Shown piece by piece: positions 22,201-32,300 of a stretch of 64,000 bases of DNA. Every line of letters starts with the position of its first letter. Position 1 is the first letter of the stretch. The position numbers and the translations under genes were made by a program. The stretch comes from Ceratodon purpureus. Taxonomy: Eukaryota > Streptophyta > Bryopsida > Pseudoditrichales > Ditrichaceae. The notes beneath the pieces are model-generated. The model worked only from the letters and a program-made list of their open reading frames with translations, had not been told where the DNA came from and did not search any database. The stretch lies in assembly GCA_014871385.1 (NCBI GenBank), contig CM026424.1, forward strand, positions 20,613,321 to 20,677,320, in the 5' to 3' direction.

Positions 22201-25200
22201 TGAGCCAACCTCCCCGGGCTATATGCCCACGTCTCCTCCTCAGGGCTCCCCGCCGATGTCTCCACCCTCTCCTTCCTCGCCGATTAGAGTCAGGAGGCCA
22301 GCCCATGTCGTCTTTGCTCTGCCGGCTATTCTGCCCTGCCCTGTCCAACAGACCAGGCGATTTTGGAGGAGGCGCCGTCACTGGAACTGTAGACAGTCTA
22401 AGGAGTACTATAGTCGATCCTCACGTAGATAGTTTTATCAATCACAGATGATGATTGAGTTGTTAAAAGAGAGATGACAGTATGAAGATATATTGTTACT
22501 TTCTTTTACATACTTGTCAACTTTGCATGACTTTCTTCGATTGTGCTTGTTCTCCTAATTTGCGCACCTTCTGGCAGGTTACGCAAACACAAGATGTGTT
22601 GGTGAAACCATCTTGTCCGTTAAACTTGAAGACTGCCACAGAAGGGGAATTGGAACATCAAACCAAATTCAAGGTGAACACCAACGCCGTCATCAACAAG
22701 CTTAGGATCAAGCCATCGCAGAAGTCCCGAATGTCGGTGCCCCTGTGCAGGATGATCCCAATGGCAAAGGTCAGACCAGTGGGCGAAGTGGGTGTGCAGC
22801 ATTTGGAGCGAGAGTTCGTCAAGGGGTATAGAGATGGCGACCGCGTCATGTACGTCTCCATGTACAACAACGAAGAGCAGACACGAGATGTTACGGACGA
22901 GGTCATGGCTAAATGGAGCCCATTGTGGAGGGACGCGAATGATGCATTTGAATCTGAGCTTCTAAATGACGAGGACTGGTCGCAATTCTCGGGGAAGATG
23001 TTTTTTGTCTGGGAAGGTAACCATCGCCTCTCAGCATGGCTTCGTCATATCAACAAGCATCATGCAGACGACCCGTCATGGCACATATCTGTGAACTGCA
23101 TAGTACTCGATCCCCGTGGCCATGTTGGCAATCTTCTTCACGCAATGCATGACATCAACTGGTAAGTACTTGTTTCTTTTCTCCTGTTTTTCATTTCTTA
23201 CTTTATCTCATCACTTTTATTCATCATACGTATTTTGGTTTCTTTTCAGGTCGACTGAGAATGACCACGTCAAGAGTAATCTCCCTGCAAAACTATTTCG
23301 AATCCGCTCTTTTGGAATGATGAAGCTTGAGGAATTCAAAGACCTTCTAAGTCCTGAAGAGTATGACGCATGTTTGAAGAACAAGCCACCTAATCCCTCC
23401 TGGTTTCCGTTGACAACTAAAGTTTTCATCGCATTTCTGTACCGAGTAAGTCCTACCTCCTCTCTCTATTTGCTTCTTATTCTTCAATACTCATGGAATT
23501 TCCTAAGCCTGAATTATCCATCTACAGCGGGAACTTGCAGCGGCCTCCGATGAAGCAGCAAATGCCTACCGCATGAAGACACCCGAGGATGAGCAGTCTG
23601 CAAGTGCAATTTGGGATGTCATGAATGAGGCATCAGAGAGAATGGTCGAAGCCATCAAGAAGAAGGACTTTACCAAGTACTTGGCCATTGCAAATCCCAA
23701 GAATGGTGACGACTTCCTCAATGAGGTGACTCACTGATCATTGTTCAATTCACAATTTCGTATGACTTCATTAATTTCTGTATTTATCTTTTTTAAACTT
23801 CCGTGCTTCTTGCAGATTAATCGCCATTTCAGTCTCAACAATAAGCCTGAGATGTCAGTCGATAAGCTTCAGAAGGTTGTTCCAGCGGCCGTTGAGGCCA
23901 AATACAAGGCTCGTTGGTTGAAGTGGTGGAACTCATCCCCGAGTGCTCGAACGTCTTACATATTTCTGCCATCTGAATTCAAAGACACCGAATTCGACCC
24001 ATGGTTGAACAAAGCTTCATTCTGGGCAGGGGTAATTTTCATTAAAAATTTCTTTCGATTTCCTTGTTCCTTTATTTTTTTCTGTATTTCTTCTTCGCTG
24101 CTTCTTATATGATTTTTTTATTACAGTTGGAGGAAGCCGTCATCCACGAAGTCGAGGACGTATTCAAGTCTGAGAACCTCGATATCAATTGGATAGCATT
24201 TCCTGATGTCCAACAGCCGGGCGATTTTGTCGAGAGTTCACGTATTCTATTATGGGACAAGGCCTTCCCTACGTTCATTGGAAAAAAAGCTGAGAAGCAC
24301 TTCGACAAGAAGTCCAACTTCGCTAAATTCCCTGGAACCGCTCAAGTTGTCAAGCGGGTTACTTACCGGTACATTACCAAACTTAATCGCATTTCCATTT
24401 CATAGTTTTCATTGTAATTGTTTCTTATACTTACCTCCTTTGTGTCTTCCCATAGGTACTTCAAGCGAGAGCTTCTATTGAAGGGGGCCATCAGCGTTCA
24501 GCAACTCCCCATGTACTTCAAGCTTTGGACGCAGACAACCTCGGACCTGTGTATCTATTCTCCCCAGCAGATAAAAAGGTACAAAGCTGCTCACCTGGAC
24601 GCTGGATGCTGGTATCTTGATTGTATTGGTGGTTTCACTATTGACTCCGAGGCGGAAGTCAAGATGCTGCACGATGGAGGTGCGGTTGTCGTGGAGGACT
24701 CCATGGATGATGCAGAACGTCCTGAAGGAGAGCAGGATCAGTCTTCTGCTCCTCCACCGAAGAGAGGGAGAGGAAGGCGACTGAAATCTCTGGGTTCTCA
24801 GTCAGGGGCATCACAGCAAACTGGTGCGGAGTCTTCCGCGCCAGCTGACAAGGCACCAGATCCGTCTCCGGGTATTGTCGTTACGAACCCTTCTCCAGCT
24901 TCTTCACCGGCTCCTTCCTCGATCAGTGCTTCGGAGATCACCAGAGGTCTCCTTCAGCAGAGGAAGGCCAAACTATATCCTCAAACAACTTCTTCCGCTG
25001 GAGCTTCGATTTCCACACATGTCTCCGTCTTCAACTCATCTGTGGATTCCATGTTACGGCGAAATAGGAGACAGGAGAGAAAAGGTGGCGACCCGGATTG
25101 GATCAAGACTCAAGACTTCATTCGCAAGGTTTGTTCCTATATTTTGACATTTACTGGATTCTGCCACCTCTACTCGCTATGTAGTTACTAACTCTGCTTT

Positions 25201-26529
25201 CTTGTTTCCTCAAGTTCGGAGCAGGCCGCGAAAACATAGTTGGGGACCGGTGCAAACAAGAGGACCATCTGGGAGTCGACTTGATCATTGCCGACATCCC
25301 TGAGAATCTTCCCGTCCCATCCGTTTCCGTTCCCCCCACGAGTATTCCGCCTTGGAACTCTCGCTACAAGGATTATTTGTACGACATCTTCCGTTTTGCA
25401 GATGATTTCCTGCAGAAAGATGGTGCCATCTGCCTCATCTACAACACTGATCAGAAGCTGGCTAAGGATATCGACGAAGAAGCTGCTGCTGGTTACTACG
25501 TGCTCTTCAAGGACTGGTGGGGTGTCAATGTACTCGGCCTGACTTCTCCTACGAACCCCGAGAACTTGGTACTTTTCCTAAACATGCCCTTCTCTTCGCT
25601 TACTGATAACCCTTCCGCTTAATTTTACTCACTAGTTCTGCTTGACTGCAGACTATGCGGTTCTGGATTCGCGTCTACGTTCGTAGTGGCAGTACTTTCT
25701 CCTTCCAGACGAAGAAGGAAGACCTGATACATGGGCTCCTCAACATTACCGAGAGTGATGCCATTTTCAACTTCACCGATGCCGAATCTCAGCTCATGAA
25801 TGGGGAGGTGCCGTGGAGAGGCCCAAGGGAGAAATCACCTGAGATGATGCAGAACATCATTGAGGAGCTGTCCAAGCCCGGCGACATAGTCCTTGACTGG
25901 AATGCTGGGACAGGTATCTCTCTTACATATCTCTGCTTCATTTTTCCTCTCGTTCTTTCCAAAGTTTCTCATTTCTTTGTTTCTCTTCGAGTTTCAGGGG
26001 CCTCCATCAAGGCCGCCCAGGCTGTTGGTCGTCACATTCTCGCTTTTGAGGAGGACGAAGCCATATTCAACGCCCTTCTCAAACCATCCGCCATGGGCCC
26101 TCCTAAACATCCAAGGCCGGCAGCAACAGGCGAAGCGCCTCCAAAGAGAGCAAGACCTGACAAGTGGTGTACGTCTTCTATTCTACGTTCAATTATCCAA
26201 GCATTACTTCTCTTTGCAGCTCTACGTACTCTATCTAACCACAATCGGTTCTCTATTGCAGAGTAGTTTCTGCATCACCGCCACGTGTGCCAAGAGCAGT
26301 GTCCACTCCATCGTGGCGTCTTCATTCCAGCCCGATTCAGCCTTTCATACTTCCGGACTACGCAGAGGGCTTAGCACAGGCGTTTCAATCTGGAGCCCTT
26401 ACATATGTTCCTAGTCGGCCAACTTCTTTTGATCCCAGGGCCCTTCAATTCGTCGATGACGAGGCGGTAGAAGGAGATACGGAGTCATCTAGTTCTGAGA
26501 GTGAAAGTAGTGACTGTAGCATGTTGTGA
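15767..26529 (+). CDS. CTD-heptad / ParB-like / beta-class DNA aminomethyltransferase-like protein (multi-exon)
   Basis: Exons read from splice sites and frame: 15767-16213, 21787-21846, 21980-about 22288 (donor uncertain), 22578-23161, 23250-23445, 23528-23725, 23816-24031, 24127-24368, 24456-25128, 25215-25568, 25652-25913, 25998-26168 and about 26264-26529; roughly 1,300 residues. Order: basic-acidic N-terminus; five CTD-like heptads; a ParB/Srx-like segment around FFVWEGNHRLSAWLRHI with following beta strand HISVNCIVLD; a conserved unknown middle; DLIIADIPENLP at the place of motif IV (normally DPPY); then PWRGPREKSPEMMQNIIEEL and LDWNAGTG-ASIKAA as motif I. IV before I is the beta-class order. 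The DIPE tetrad lacks the usual PP-aromatic, so activity is doubtful. Splicing in phase throughout argues for a living gene. Joining exon 1 to the rest across the 5.6-kb satellite intron is inferred from matching phase. Confidence 0.65.
16410..16711 (+). CDS. Possible low-complexity exon
   Basis: An open frame with Gly/Ala/Glu-rich sequence ends EEDEDDDQ|GTTTCT (donor at 16712, phase 0) and opens near the acceptor-like GGTTAG at 16404-16409. Its GC content is far above its neighbours. The start phase does not match exon 1, so membership in the gene is uncertain. Confidence 0.25.
16743..17480. other. Intronic region without clear features
   Basis: G/T-rich unique-looking DNA between the possible exon and the satellite. 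The open frames (16778-17164 and overlapping) have no coding signature I trust. Confidence 0.4.
17483..19885. repeat. 213-bp satellite with embedded 24-bp palindrome (array 1, 11 copies)
   Basis: Eleven units of about 213 bp. Each carries the hairpin CCTACTGTCGT, spacer TG, ACGACAGTAGG at 17671, 17884, 18094, 18307, 18520, 18733, 18945, 19158, 19371, 19584 (one arm mismatch) and 19795. A half-site (CGACAGTAGG) at 17483 marks the left border. Copies are nearly identical except for T/A tract length, so the array is young. The small repeated frames inside it are satellite translations, not genes. Confidence 0.95.
20040..21260. repeat. Diverged palindrome array 2 (7 copies, spacer CA)
   Basis: Units of 173-211 bp with far more diverged flanks keep an invariant 24-mer: CCTACTGTCGT, spacer CA, ACGACAGTAGG at 20065, 20275, 20486, 20659, 20849, 21039 and 21229. 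Because the arms are self-complementary, the CA spacer means the 24-mer is exactly the reverse complement of that in array 1. Flanks vary but the 24-mer does not. Confidence 0.9.
21557..21580. repeat. Isolated 19th palindrome, altered centre
   Basis: CCTACTGTC, centre GACGAT, GACAGTAGG. The arms are shortened to 9 bp but outer bases and total length (24) are kept. It lies 328 bp beyond array 2 and about 206 bp before the small exon at 21787. Confidence 0.8.
22100..22133. repeat. 34-nt inverted repeat just before the CTD-like heptads
   Basis: Arms of 15 bp (GTGGAAAGTGGACCT and AGGTCCACTCTCCAC) with one mismatch around a 4-nt loop CTCG, inside the coding exon. In RNA this would be a strong hairpin immediately 5' of the heptad codons. 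Confidence 0.75.
22136..22240 (+). other. Five RNA polymerase II CTD-like heptads
   Basis: Five consecutive 21-nt units encode YMPTSPV, YMPTSPV, YMPTSPV, YEPTSPG and YMPTSPP, followed by QGSPPMSPPSPSSP. Consensus RPB1 repeats are YSPTSPS, so Tyr1, Pro3, Thr4, Ser5 and Pro6 are all kept and only positions 2 and 7 vary. The frame is the one entering in phase 0 from the exon at 21787. Confidence 0.85.
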
Positions 26530-27041
26530 GGTTGAAGGAGGCTTCGGTCTATTGTTGTTTTGATTTGATTTGATTTGATTTAATTGGAGTTCACTGCGTA
26601 ATCCTTCGTCTACTCTACTTCCCTGAACCTAAATTGTTATAATTCTCATGTCCAATTTGTCTCCGTGTTTGTAAAGGATGAAATGTCACAACTCTAATGC
26701 TCAAAATATAATATGAAGAATGAAATGTTAAAAAAGAAAGGCTCAAATGTAATATTGTGCTGTTATTTATATTTTACTCATTCAAAATCCCACATTTGCA
26801 TAGCCATGTTACCTATTCTTCACTTGGTGTACATCTTGGTTTCGGCTACTCCATTATTGTACACGAACTCTGAAATATTCCACGGACTTTTCAGACTATT
26901 TCTTATAGTTGGTTTTTCTTTTCTTATTTCTAGAATCATCTATATTATCTAAAACCATCATGCTGGAATACTCGTATCTAGATCCAATGAATGACCAAAT
27001 CTTAAGAATTGTATTCGAACACCCCACTAGACTTCACTGTA
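26530..27041. other. 3' flank of the methyltransferase-like gene
   Basis: AT-rich; begins with a short (GATTT)n run at 26563-26580. Nothing coding seen. Confidence 0.6.
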
Positions 27042-27518
27042 CTAATCCTTCGAAGGATATACAGTCCAACTCTTGTCCATATCAAACCAGCAAGTTTCGC
27101 CATCCGATATGATCACTTCGGGCAGCTGAACAACTGGATTCTCATCGACGTTCGATAGCAAGGGATACGGGATTAGGGATAACTCCATAATACGGAGAAG
27201 CTCATTGGTACAAAGCACTGTCCAACGCCATTCACCTTCACCAACATGGAGGCTTCCGATGTGCCTAAACGGTGGCAGGTCCATGCCTCGATCCCTGGCG
27301 CGCTCCACCTCCAGCAGCCACGGCCGCAGCTCCTCATAACTCGCCGGTGCCTTTGGGGGCAAACCTACAGCCGCTCTCGTCCTCCTGGATCTCGCATTAC
27401 ACACCTTCGGCATCGCGCAACACACTAAATTCTTGTAGTCTTCAAACGTTACAGGCAAGCTTGCAGATTGACATCCCCGAACTCCTACGCTACCTTTGCA
27501 TACAGCACAGAATGCCAA
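27042..27518 (-). CDS. Small Cys-containing protein, unknown (MULE cargo)
   Basis: A 158-residue ORF, MAFCAVCKGS at the start with further cysteines (CCAMPKVC) and no obvious domain. A later part (RWTVLCTNELLRIMELSLIPYPLL) looks like a folded segment. It lies convergently about 500 bp after the methyltransferase-like gene and inside element A. I do not recognise it; it may be the terminal exon of a longer minus-strand gene or a chance frame. Confidence 0.3.
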   Translation of the reverse strand: MAFCAVCKGSVGVRGCQSASLPVTFEDYKNLVCCAMPKVCNARSRRTRAAVGLPPKAPASYEELRPWLLEVERARDRGMDLPPFRHIGSLHVGEGEWRWTVLCTNELLRIMELSLIPYPLLSNVDENPVVQLPEVIISDGETCWFDMDKSWTVYPSKD

Positions 27519-28059
27519 GGACTGTATGACTATCCTAATACGCCACCTAGAGACAAGCTACCGAAACCAAGAGTGACCTCCTTCTCTGGAACCCAGCTTA
27601 CCAAGTGTTGTTTGATGATGAAAATCTCCTACTTGTATCACTCAAATGAAGATGCTTTGCTGCCTACGAAGAGAGAGTACTCTTCGATGAAGACAAGGAC
27701 TCTAACAAGGTATATCTTGGTTTCAGCAGTTAAGATATTATACACGAATTTTGAAATATTCCAGGAAGTTTTCAAACCTTGCCTCCTTTACGTTCTTTCA
27801 AATTTGTTTTTTTCCTTGTGCATTTACATAATCCTATGAAAGAATTATTTGTTTGATCTAAAACTGAACGCCTGATCATTGTATCTTGCCTAAACCCATG
27901 ACAAATCTAAAGGAATGTATGCATGACGTCATCATGACATCAGCCCTAATTTGTATCTTAGAGAACAAACGTAATAAATTCTTACCAGAGATAATCTCTA
28001 ATTTCCACGGTAATATACTCTTTTTCTAATTAAAGTGTCAAAATTTAGCCTTAATTTAG
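27519..28059. other. AT-rich right subterminal region of element A
   Basis: No gene seen. A TTTCCACGGTAATAT copy near 28000 is a variant of the subterminal motif TTCCACGGTTATAGGGTC that occurs at 28067. Confidence 0.5.
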
Positions 28060-28184
28060 TAATTTTCCACGGTTATAGGGTCTACTTTGCTTCTGAAAAT
28101 TTTCCTAATTCTCAATTCTGTGCTCTCCATTCTGCGCTCACCGCTCTCCGCTCTACGCTCTCCGCTCACATACGAACTTTCCCC
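28060..28184 (-). repeat. Right terminal inverted repeat of element A
   Basis: Reverse complement of the left end: TTCCACGGTTATAGGG (about 28067-28082), the hexamer run CCGCTC/CGCTCT at about 28113-28169 and the outer ACGAACTTTCCCC ending at 28184. Confidence 0.85.
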
Positions 28185-28193
28185 TACAGCGGG
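28185..28193. other. Right target-site duplication of the MULE (TACAGCGGG)
   Basis: Second copy of the 9-mer at 9453-9461; the kinase frame continues immediately after it. Confidence 0.85.
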
Positions 28194-28338
28194 GAAGGCT
28201 AGATTTGCGGTGGCGTTGAAGGAGCTCACAAATCCCGATCCCAAGAGCCGCTCCACCTTGCGTTTGGTCCACGCTACTCTAACAGCCCCTCCCTACAATT
28301 TCCAAATCCCAGAGTGTTGTTATCGCAAACATATTTAG
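28194..28338 (+). pseudogene. Divergent protein kinase gene, 3' part
   Basis: Resumes the kinase frame after element A: ...DTAG then KARFAVALKELTNPDPKSR and on to a TAG at 28336-28338. It supplies the C-terminal helices of the C-lobe; the NPDPKSRSTL segment resembles the 'DP..R' Arg-containing subdomain XI of kinases. With 8038-9461 it gives a 522-residue protein. Confidence 0.75.
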
Positions 28339-28534
28339 AAGTAGGCAAGTAGTGACAACAATGTGATATTCTCAGTTCTCCATAAGAGGGGACATTTTTT
28401 GTAAGTGGTTTACTGCCACAATTTTGCAAAACTTTTCAATAAACATTGCACTTCCCAATTGCCCTCTTCTGAAATACATGCCCTCTCTTGTCATTTATGA
28501 TTTTGCCCGATGTCGCTCTTTCCCTACTAACCTG

Positions 28535-28840
28535 CAGCGCTCGCGCCCGACCGCCGGCGCCCGATGCAGCGCACTCGCCCAAATGCACGCGCCCGATCCA
28601 GGCTCGCGCCCACATGACCGCGCCCGATAAGTGTGCTCGCGACCGTCAACTGGATCGCGCCCGTTCGCAGGCGCACGCGCGCGACCGGAACGACGCACGC
28701 GCCCTCGCTCTCGCGCACTCCAGCGCGCGCCCGTGACATCGCGTTCGCGCGGACGCTCGCGCCCGTCGTCCTGCTCGCGCCCACCCGCTCGCGCCCGTAA
28801 TCGCGCTCGCGCCCGCACTAATTCAGCGCTAGGTAAATTC
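28535..28840. repeat. GC-rich CGCGCCCG block 5
   Basis: Same motif family and C-rich plus-strand orientation as blocks 1-3. No TATA follows. It lies downstream of two convergent genes. The interval 28339-28534 before it holds nothing I can identify. Confidence 0.75.
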
Positions 28841-28859
28841 GTTTTACCCTTACAGTGAG

Positions 28860-29849
28860 TCAACTGGTCAACGCCCTTATGTGACGGACACGGGGGTCTG
28901 TCTTGTCACCATGACGGACTAACGGACTAACGGACGGTCGGTCCATTATGACAACCATGCTGTCATTTGCTTTCCAAGCGCAATCAATACACAACATGGG
29001 CTGATCGAGGTCATCAGGTGGTATCCATAGGTACACGTCATTGCGGGATTGCCTTGTTGCTATTAGAATGAAGTTGCATATCCATTTTGTAATAAAATGT
29101 GGATGTGTAGCTCGTCTTAAGATAACTCCTGTGGTACGTTCATTCTCAGATTCTCTCTGGAGACGGGATGGCAGTGTTCTGATTGTCGTAGCACCATTTA
29201 CTGGCCCGTAAACCAGCATCAATTCGTGGTCGAGGTCATTTAGTATTGAAACAAGGTAGTCGCCAAGTCTATCAATCAATTCCCAGGTGTATGGATTTTT
29301 CCCAAACTGGCCCTTCTTCACAAAGTGCTTACAACCTCGAGGAGGACTGAACTGAGAGACGTATACTCCGTCGGCCTGAATTCTCCAACGACATTGAGGT
29401 TCCTCAGAATGCAGCCATTCATCACAGATTGGACAATCATCGTCCGAGTATCCTGCCAACTTGTTCCGCTTGCTCAGCACTTTTGGATTTTCATAAACGC
29501 AGACAGGCTCAAGAATAAAGGATTCCACGCAATTCCAACTCCTGGTTTCGTACGTAAATTTGCAGAACAGATTGTTTCTAAACATTTCCAAATTCATACG
29601 TTGTTGAAGCGGAGAACCAAGAAGAGTTACCGAATTCGGACTAAGATTTTTAGAGAAACTGTATGTCATTCTCACTAGTCCATTGGCGGCTTTCTTTTCG
29701 GCACAATTCACTATAACCGGATGAGGAGATGCGTTTTGAATCTGAAGGGGACTATGTGTATCTGGTCGCCAAGCATGTAGGCAATGAAAATCTAAGAACA
29801 GTAAAAAAATCAGAGAACGAAGTTGATTCTTAGAGACCTGGTTTTGCAT
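28860..29849 (-). CDS. Predicted secreted or membrane-inserted Cys-rich protein, unknown
   Basis: Complete 329-residue ORF on the minus strand. The N-terminus MQNQVSKNQLRSLIFLLFLD reads as a signal peptide: basic residues, a hydrophobic core, then FHCLHA as a possible cleavage region. The mature part has more than a dozen cysteines spaced as possible disulfide pairs (NCAEKK, FCKF, NCVES, VCVYE, CPICDEW, QCRWR, GCKHF). The opening LQIQNASPHPVIVNC is faintly like plant self-incompatibility S1-family proteins, but I would not assign it. No introns are needed. If the right transposon end at 30494 is real, this gene is inside that outer element. Confidence 0.5.
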   Translation of the reverse strand: MQNQVSKNQLRSLIFLLFLDFHCLHAWRPDTHSPLQIQNASPHPVIVNCAEKKAANGLVRMTYSFSKNLSPNSVTLLGSPLQQRMNLEMFRNNLFCKFTYETRSWNCVESFILEPVCVYENPKVLSKRNKLAGYSDDDCPICDEWLHSEEPQCRWRIQADGVYVSQFSPPRGCKHFVKKGQFGKNPYTWELIDRLGDYLVSILNDLDHELMLVYGPVNGATTIRTLPSRLQRESENERTTGVILRRATHPHFITKWICNFILIATRQSRNDVYLWIPPDDLDQPMLCIDCAWKANDSMVVIMDRPSVSPLVRHGDKTDPRVRHIRALTS

Positions 29850-30264
29850 ATTTACGAATGGGCGAGAACTATCACCATGTGCAAGAATGTTATTTTTTGA
29901 TTCTGCCTGGAATTTGTAATTGAGGAATTACTGGAAGACAAATATTGTGTTCAAAAAGGATCACGATGTATTCAACTGAAATTGAAGCAGTCATTCACAC
30001 GGTTGAGTCTAAGCAAGAACTGATCAATAAATGAAGTTCGATGTTTTGAATCGTCAAAGGCATTCGAGGAGGTGACCGGTTGAAAGGTTCTTGACATACG
30101 AAAGGTCACTTTAGCATGTTTAGAAAGACACAAATTCCCAACTGTCATAAAAGAATGATAGATTTTGTACTTCGGACCACTGTTTGCAAAATAGCACCGA
30201 CCGAACTGTTCTTATGACAGCATTCCACGGATGTTGGCCCGTACTGTCCACTGATCCCAACACC

Positions 30265-30494
30265 AAGATTTCCACGGTCATAGATCTACGTCCTTCAGTC
30301 ATTTCACTGAAATTGTCCACGGCCATAGGTCACATTCCGAACTATATTTAGAATTTTCAAAAAGCAAAACAATGTTACTCCATAAAATACCGTAATGTTA
30401 CCGCTCTAATTCACATTTTCATCAAAATTTCTGCAAAGTTACCGCTCTCCGCTCTCCGCTCACCGCTCACCGCTCGCACTATAGCGTCGTCCCC
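30265..30494 (-). mobile_element. Right end of a second MULE-like element (element B)
   Basis: Two copies of the subterminal motif (TTTCCACGGTCATAGATC near 30275, GTCCACGGCCATAGGTC near 30317), then TGCAAAGTTACCGCTC, a CCGCTC-type hexamer run at 30442-30476 and an outer end reaching GTCGTCCCC near 30494. This copies the layout of the right end of element A. No matching left end is in the window, so the element probably starts left of position 1 and would contain the hAT and kinase genes. Confidence 0.5.
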
Positions 30495-31020
30495 CTGTGA
30501 AGCAGCCTCGGAGCCCTTGGCATAATGCCTCGGTGCCGAGGACTAATGCTTGGGGCACCAACTCTGGTCAGTGCATGTCGTTTATCTTCTCAGTACTAGA
30601 GCCCTTTGAAGCAACCTCGCAGCCCTTGGCTTAATGCCTCGGTGCCGAGGACCAATGCTGGGGGCTCCAACTGTGGTCACTAGATGTCAATATTTTCTCA
30701 GTTCTAGAGCCCTGTGAAGCAGCCTCGCAGCCCTTGGCATAATGCCTCGGTGCCGAGGACTAATGCTTGGGGCACCAACTCTGGTCAGTGCATGTCGTTT
30801 ATCTTCTCAGTACTAGAGCCCTTTGAAGCAACCTCGCAGCCCTTGGCTTAATGCCTCGGTGCCGAGGACCAATGCTGGGGGCTCCAACTGTGGTCACTGC
30901 ATGTCGATATTTTTCTCAGTTCTAGAGCCCTGTGAAGCAACGTCGCAGCCCTTGGCATAATGCCTCGGTGCCGAGGACTAATGCTTGGGGCACCAACTCT
31001 GATTGATGCATTTCTTTTTT
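30495..31020 (+). repeat. 109-bp palindromic repeat array, first block (5 units)
   Basis: Units carry CCTCGG-TG-CCGAGG at 30528, 30637, 30745, 30854 and 30963, in the frame GAGCCC..GAAGCAACCTCGCAGCCCTTGG..ATAATG. A second small palindrome GGCATAATGCC precedes each. The array fills an intron of the second methyltransferase-like copy, cut on its left by element B. Confidence 0.9.
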
Positions 31021-31984
31021 TTGTGAGTATTGTCGCATCTCCACTTCTAGCAATGATTTGTTCTATCATAATTTGACAAGTTTCTCACTTGGTGCAGCAT
31101 GAGATCAGCAGAGCAGCAGATGAGGGGCTACGTGCTTACCTCGAGAATGCTGAGGGTGACGTCGCCGAGAAAGATAAAGCAGCTGCAATGAAGTTGGCGG
31201 CTGCAAAGAAGACCGAGAACTTGATAAAGAAAATGAACAAGTTAACAGCGGTCGCTAACCCGGACCTGACACCAGGTTTTTTGAAAGAGGTATCGTCTCC
31301 ATTGCTCCGGACTACCATGGATTATGCTCCACTGTTCTTCCGAATAAGAACACCATTGATTATGCCATACTGATCTTGCTACGGGGTCTGCCAATTCAGA
31401 TTGAGCGGCACTACTCGTTGAACGGATCCACGGGCGCCGAGTTGAATCTTGAAAAGCTGCAACTGATAGCAACGGCGAAGGCTTCTTCAGCCGCCAAGAT
31501 CAGATGGCTCGAGTTATTCAACTCCTCTATAGCCACAAGAGAGGCCCGGTGCCTACCACCTAAACCATGCAACGAGCAGAGGCTCACCCATTGGCTGGGA
31601 AGGGCATGCTTTTAGGCAGCAGTGAGTCATACCTCTCCACTCTAATGTAATGCTATGCTGTATTTCTGTTTCGATCCTATTGATAACTACTGCCTACTTC
31701 ATTAAATTACGTATGCCTGGTCGATCTTTCAGTTGAGTGAGGAAGCATCCACTTCTCTGGACGACATTCTCCGCTCGGACCGACCTCCAATCAACATGAA
31801 CGTCCCAACAGAGCCCATGGGTTTGGAGACCTACGTAGAGGATTGCAGAATGAAGCTATTTGACCATGCCTTCTTGTCGTACTTCAAAGGTACTGACGCC
31901 TTCACCAAGTCCAACGACTTCAAAGATTTCAAGGGGTCGGACTTAGTGGTTCGAAGAGTCCTTTACAGGTAATTCTCTTACCTT

Positions 31985-32300
31985 TACTTACTTTACTGTG
32001 AGCATCCTCTTGAAGCAACCTCGCAGCCCTTGTCATAATGCCTCGGTGCCGAGGACTCCTGCTGAGGGCTCCAACTGTGATGACTAAATAATGTTTTTCT
32101 TGTTACTCTGGAGCCCATTGAAGCAACCTCGCAGCCCTTGGCATAATGCCTCGGTGCCGAGGACCCATGCTGAGGGCTCCAGCTCTGGTCAGTGCATGTA
32201 GTTCTTCTTGTTTGTTCTAGAGCGCTTTGAAGCAACCTCGCAGCCCTAGGTACAATGCCTCGGTGCCGAGGACTACTGCTGGGGACTGTAACTTTGATTA
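31985..32300 (+). repeat. Palindromic repeat array, second block (3 units)
   Basis: CCTCGG-TG-CCGAGG at 32041, 32149 and 32258 inside the intron between exons 31733-31968 and 32375-33062. Confidence 0.9.

Larger units (their letters stand above)
9462..28184. mobile_element. 18.7-kb Mutator-like element (element A) carrying a ParB/methyltransferase-like gene
   Basis: The borders are defined by inverted ends (left GGAGGGAAGCTTGTACGTGAGC; right end, read inward, GGGGAAAGTTCGTATGTGAG) followed on both sides by runs of the hexamer GAGCGG/GAGCGC. Further in lies the shared motif CCCTATAACCGTGGAA (left about 9656-9672, right complement about 28067-28082). A 9-bp duplication TACAGCGGG flanks it, and removing the element restores the kinase frame. 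Inside are a small ORF, a MULE/SWIM transposase on the minus strand, a large methyltransferase-like gene on the plus strand containing a satellite-filled intron, and a small minus-strand ORF. The size is large for a MULE. The presence of its own transposase suggests it is, or recently was, autonomous. Confidence 0.85.

Noticed and set aside
21787..26529. Bacterial contamination as source of the ParB/methyltransferase gene
   Set aside because: The coding sequence is split by about a dozen GT-AG introns and lies between eukaryotic transposon ends, with a second spliced copy nearby.
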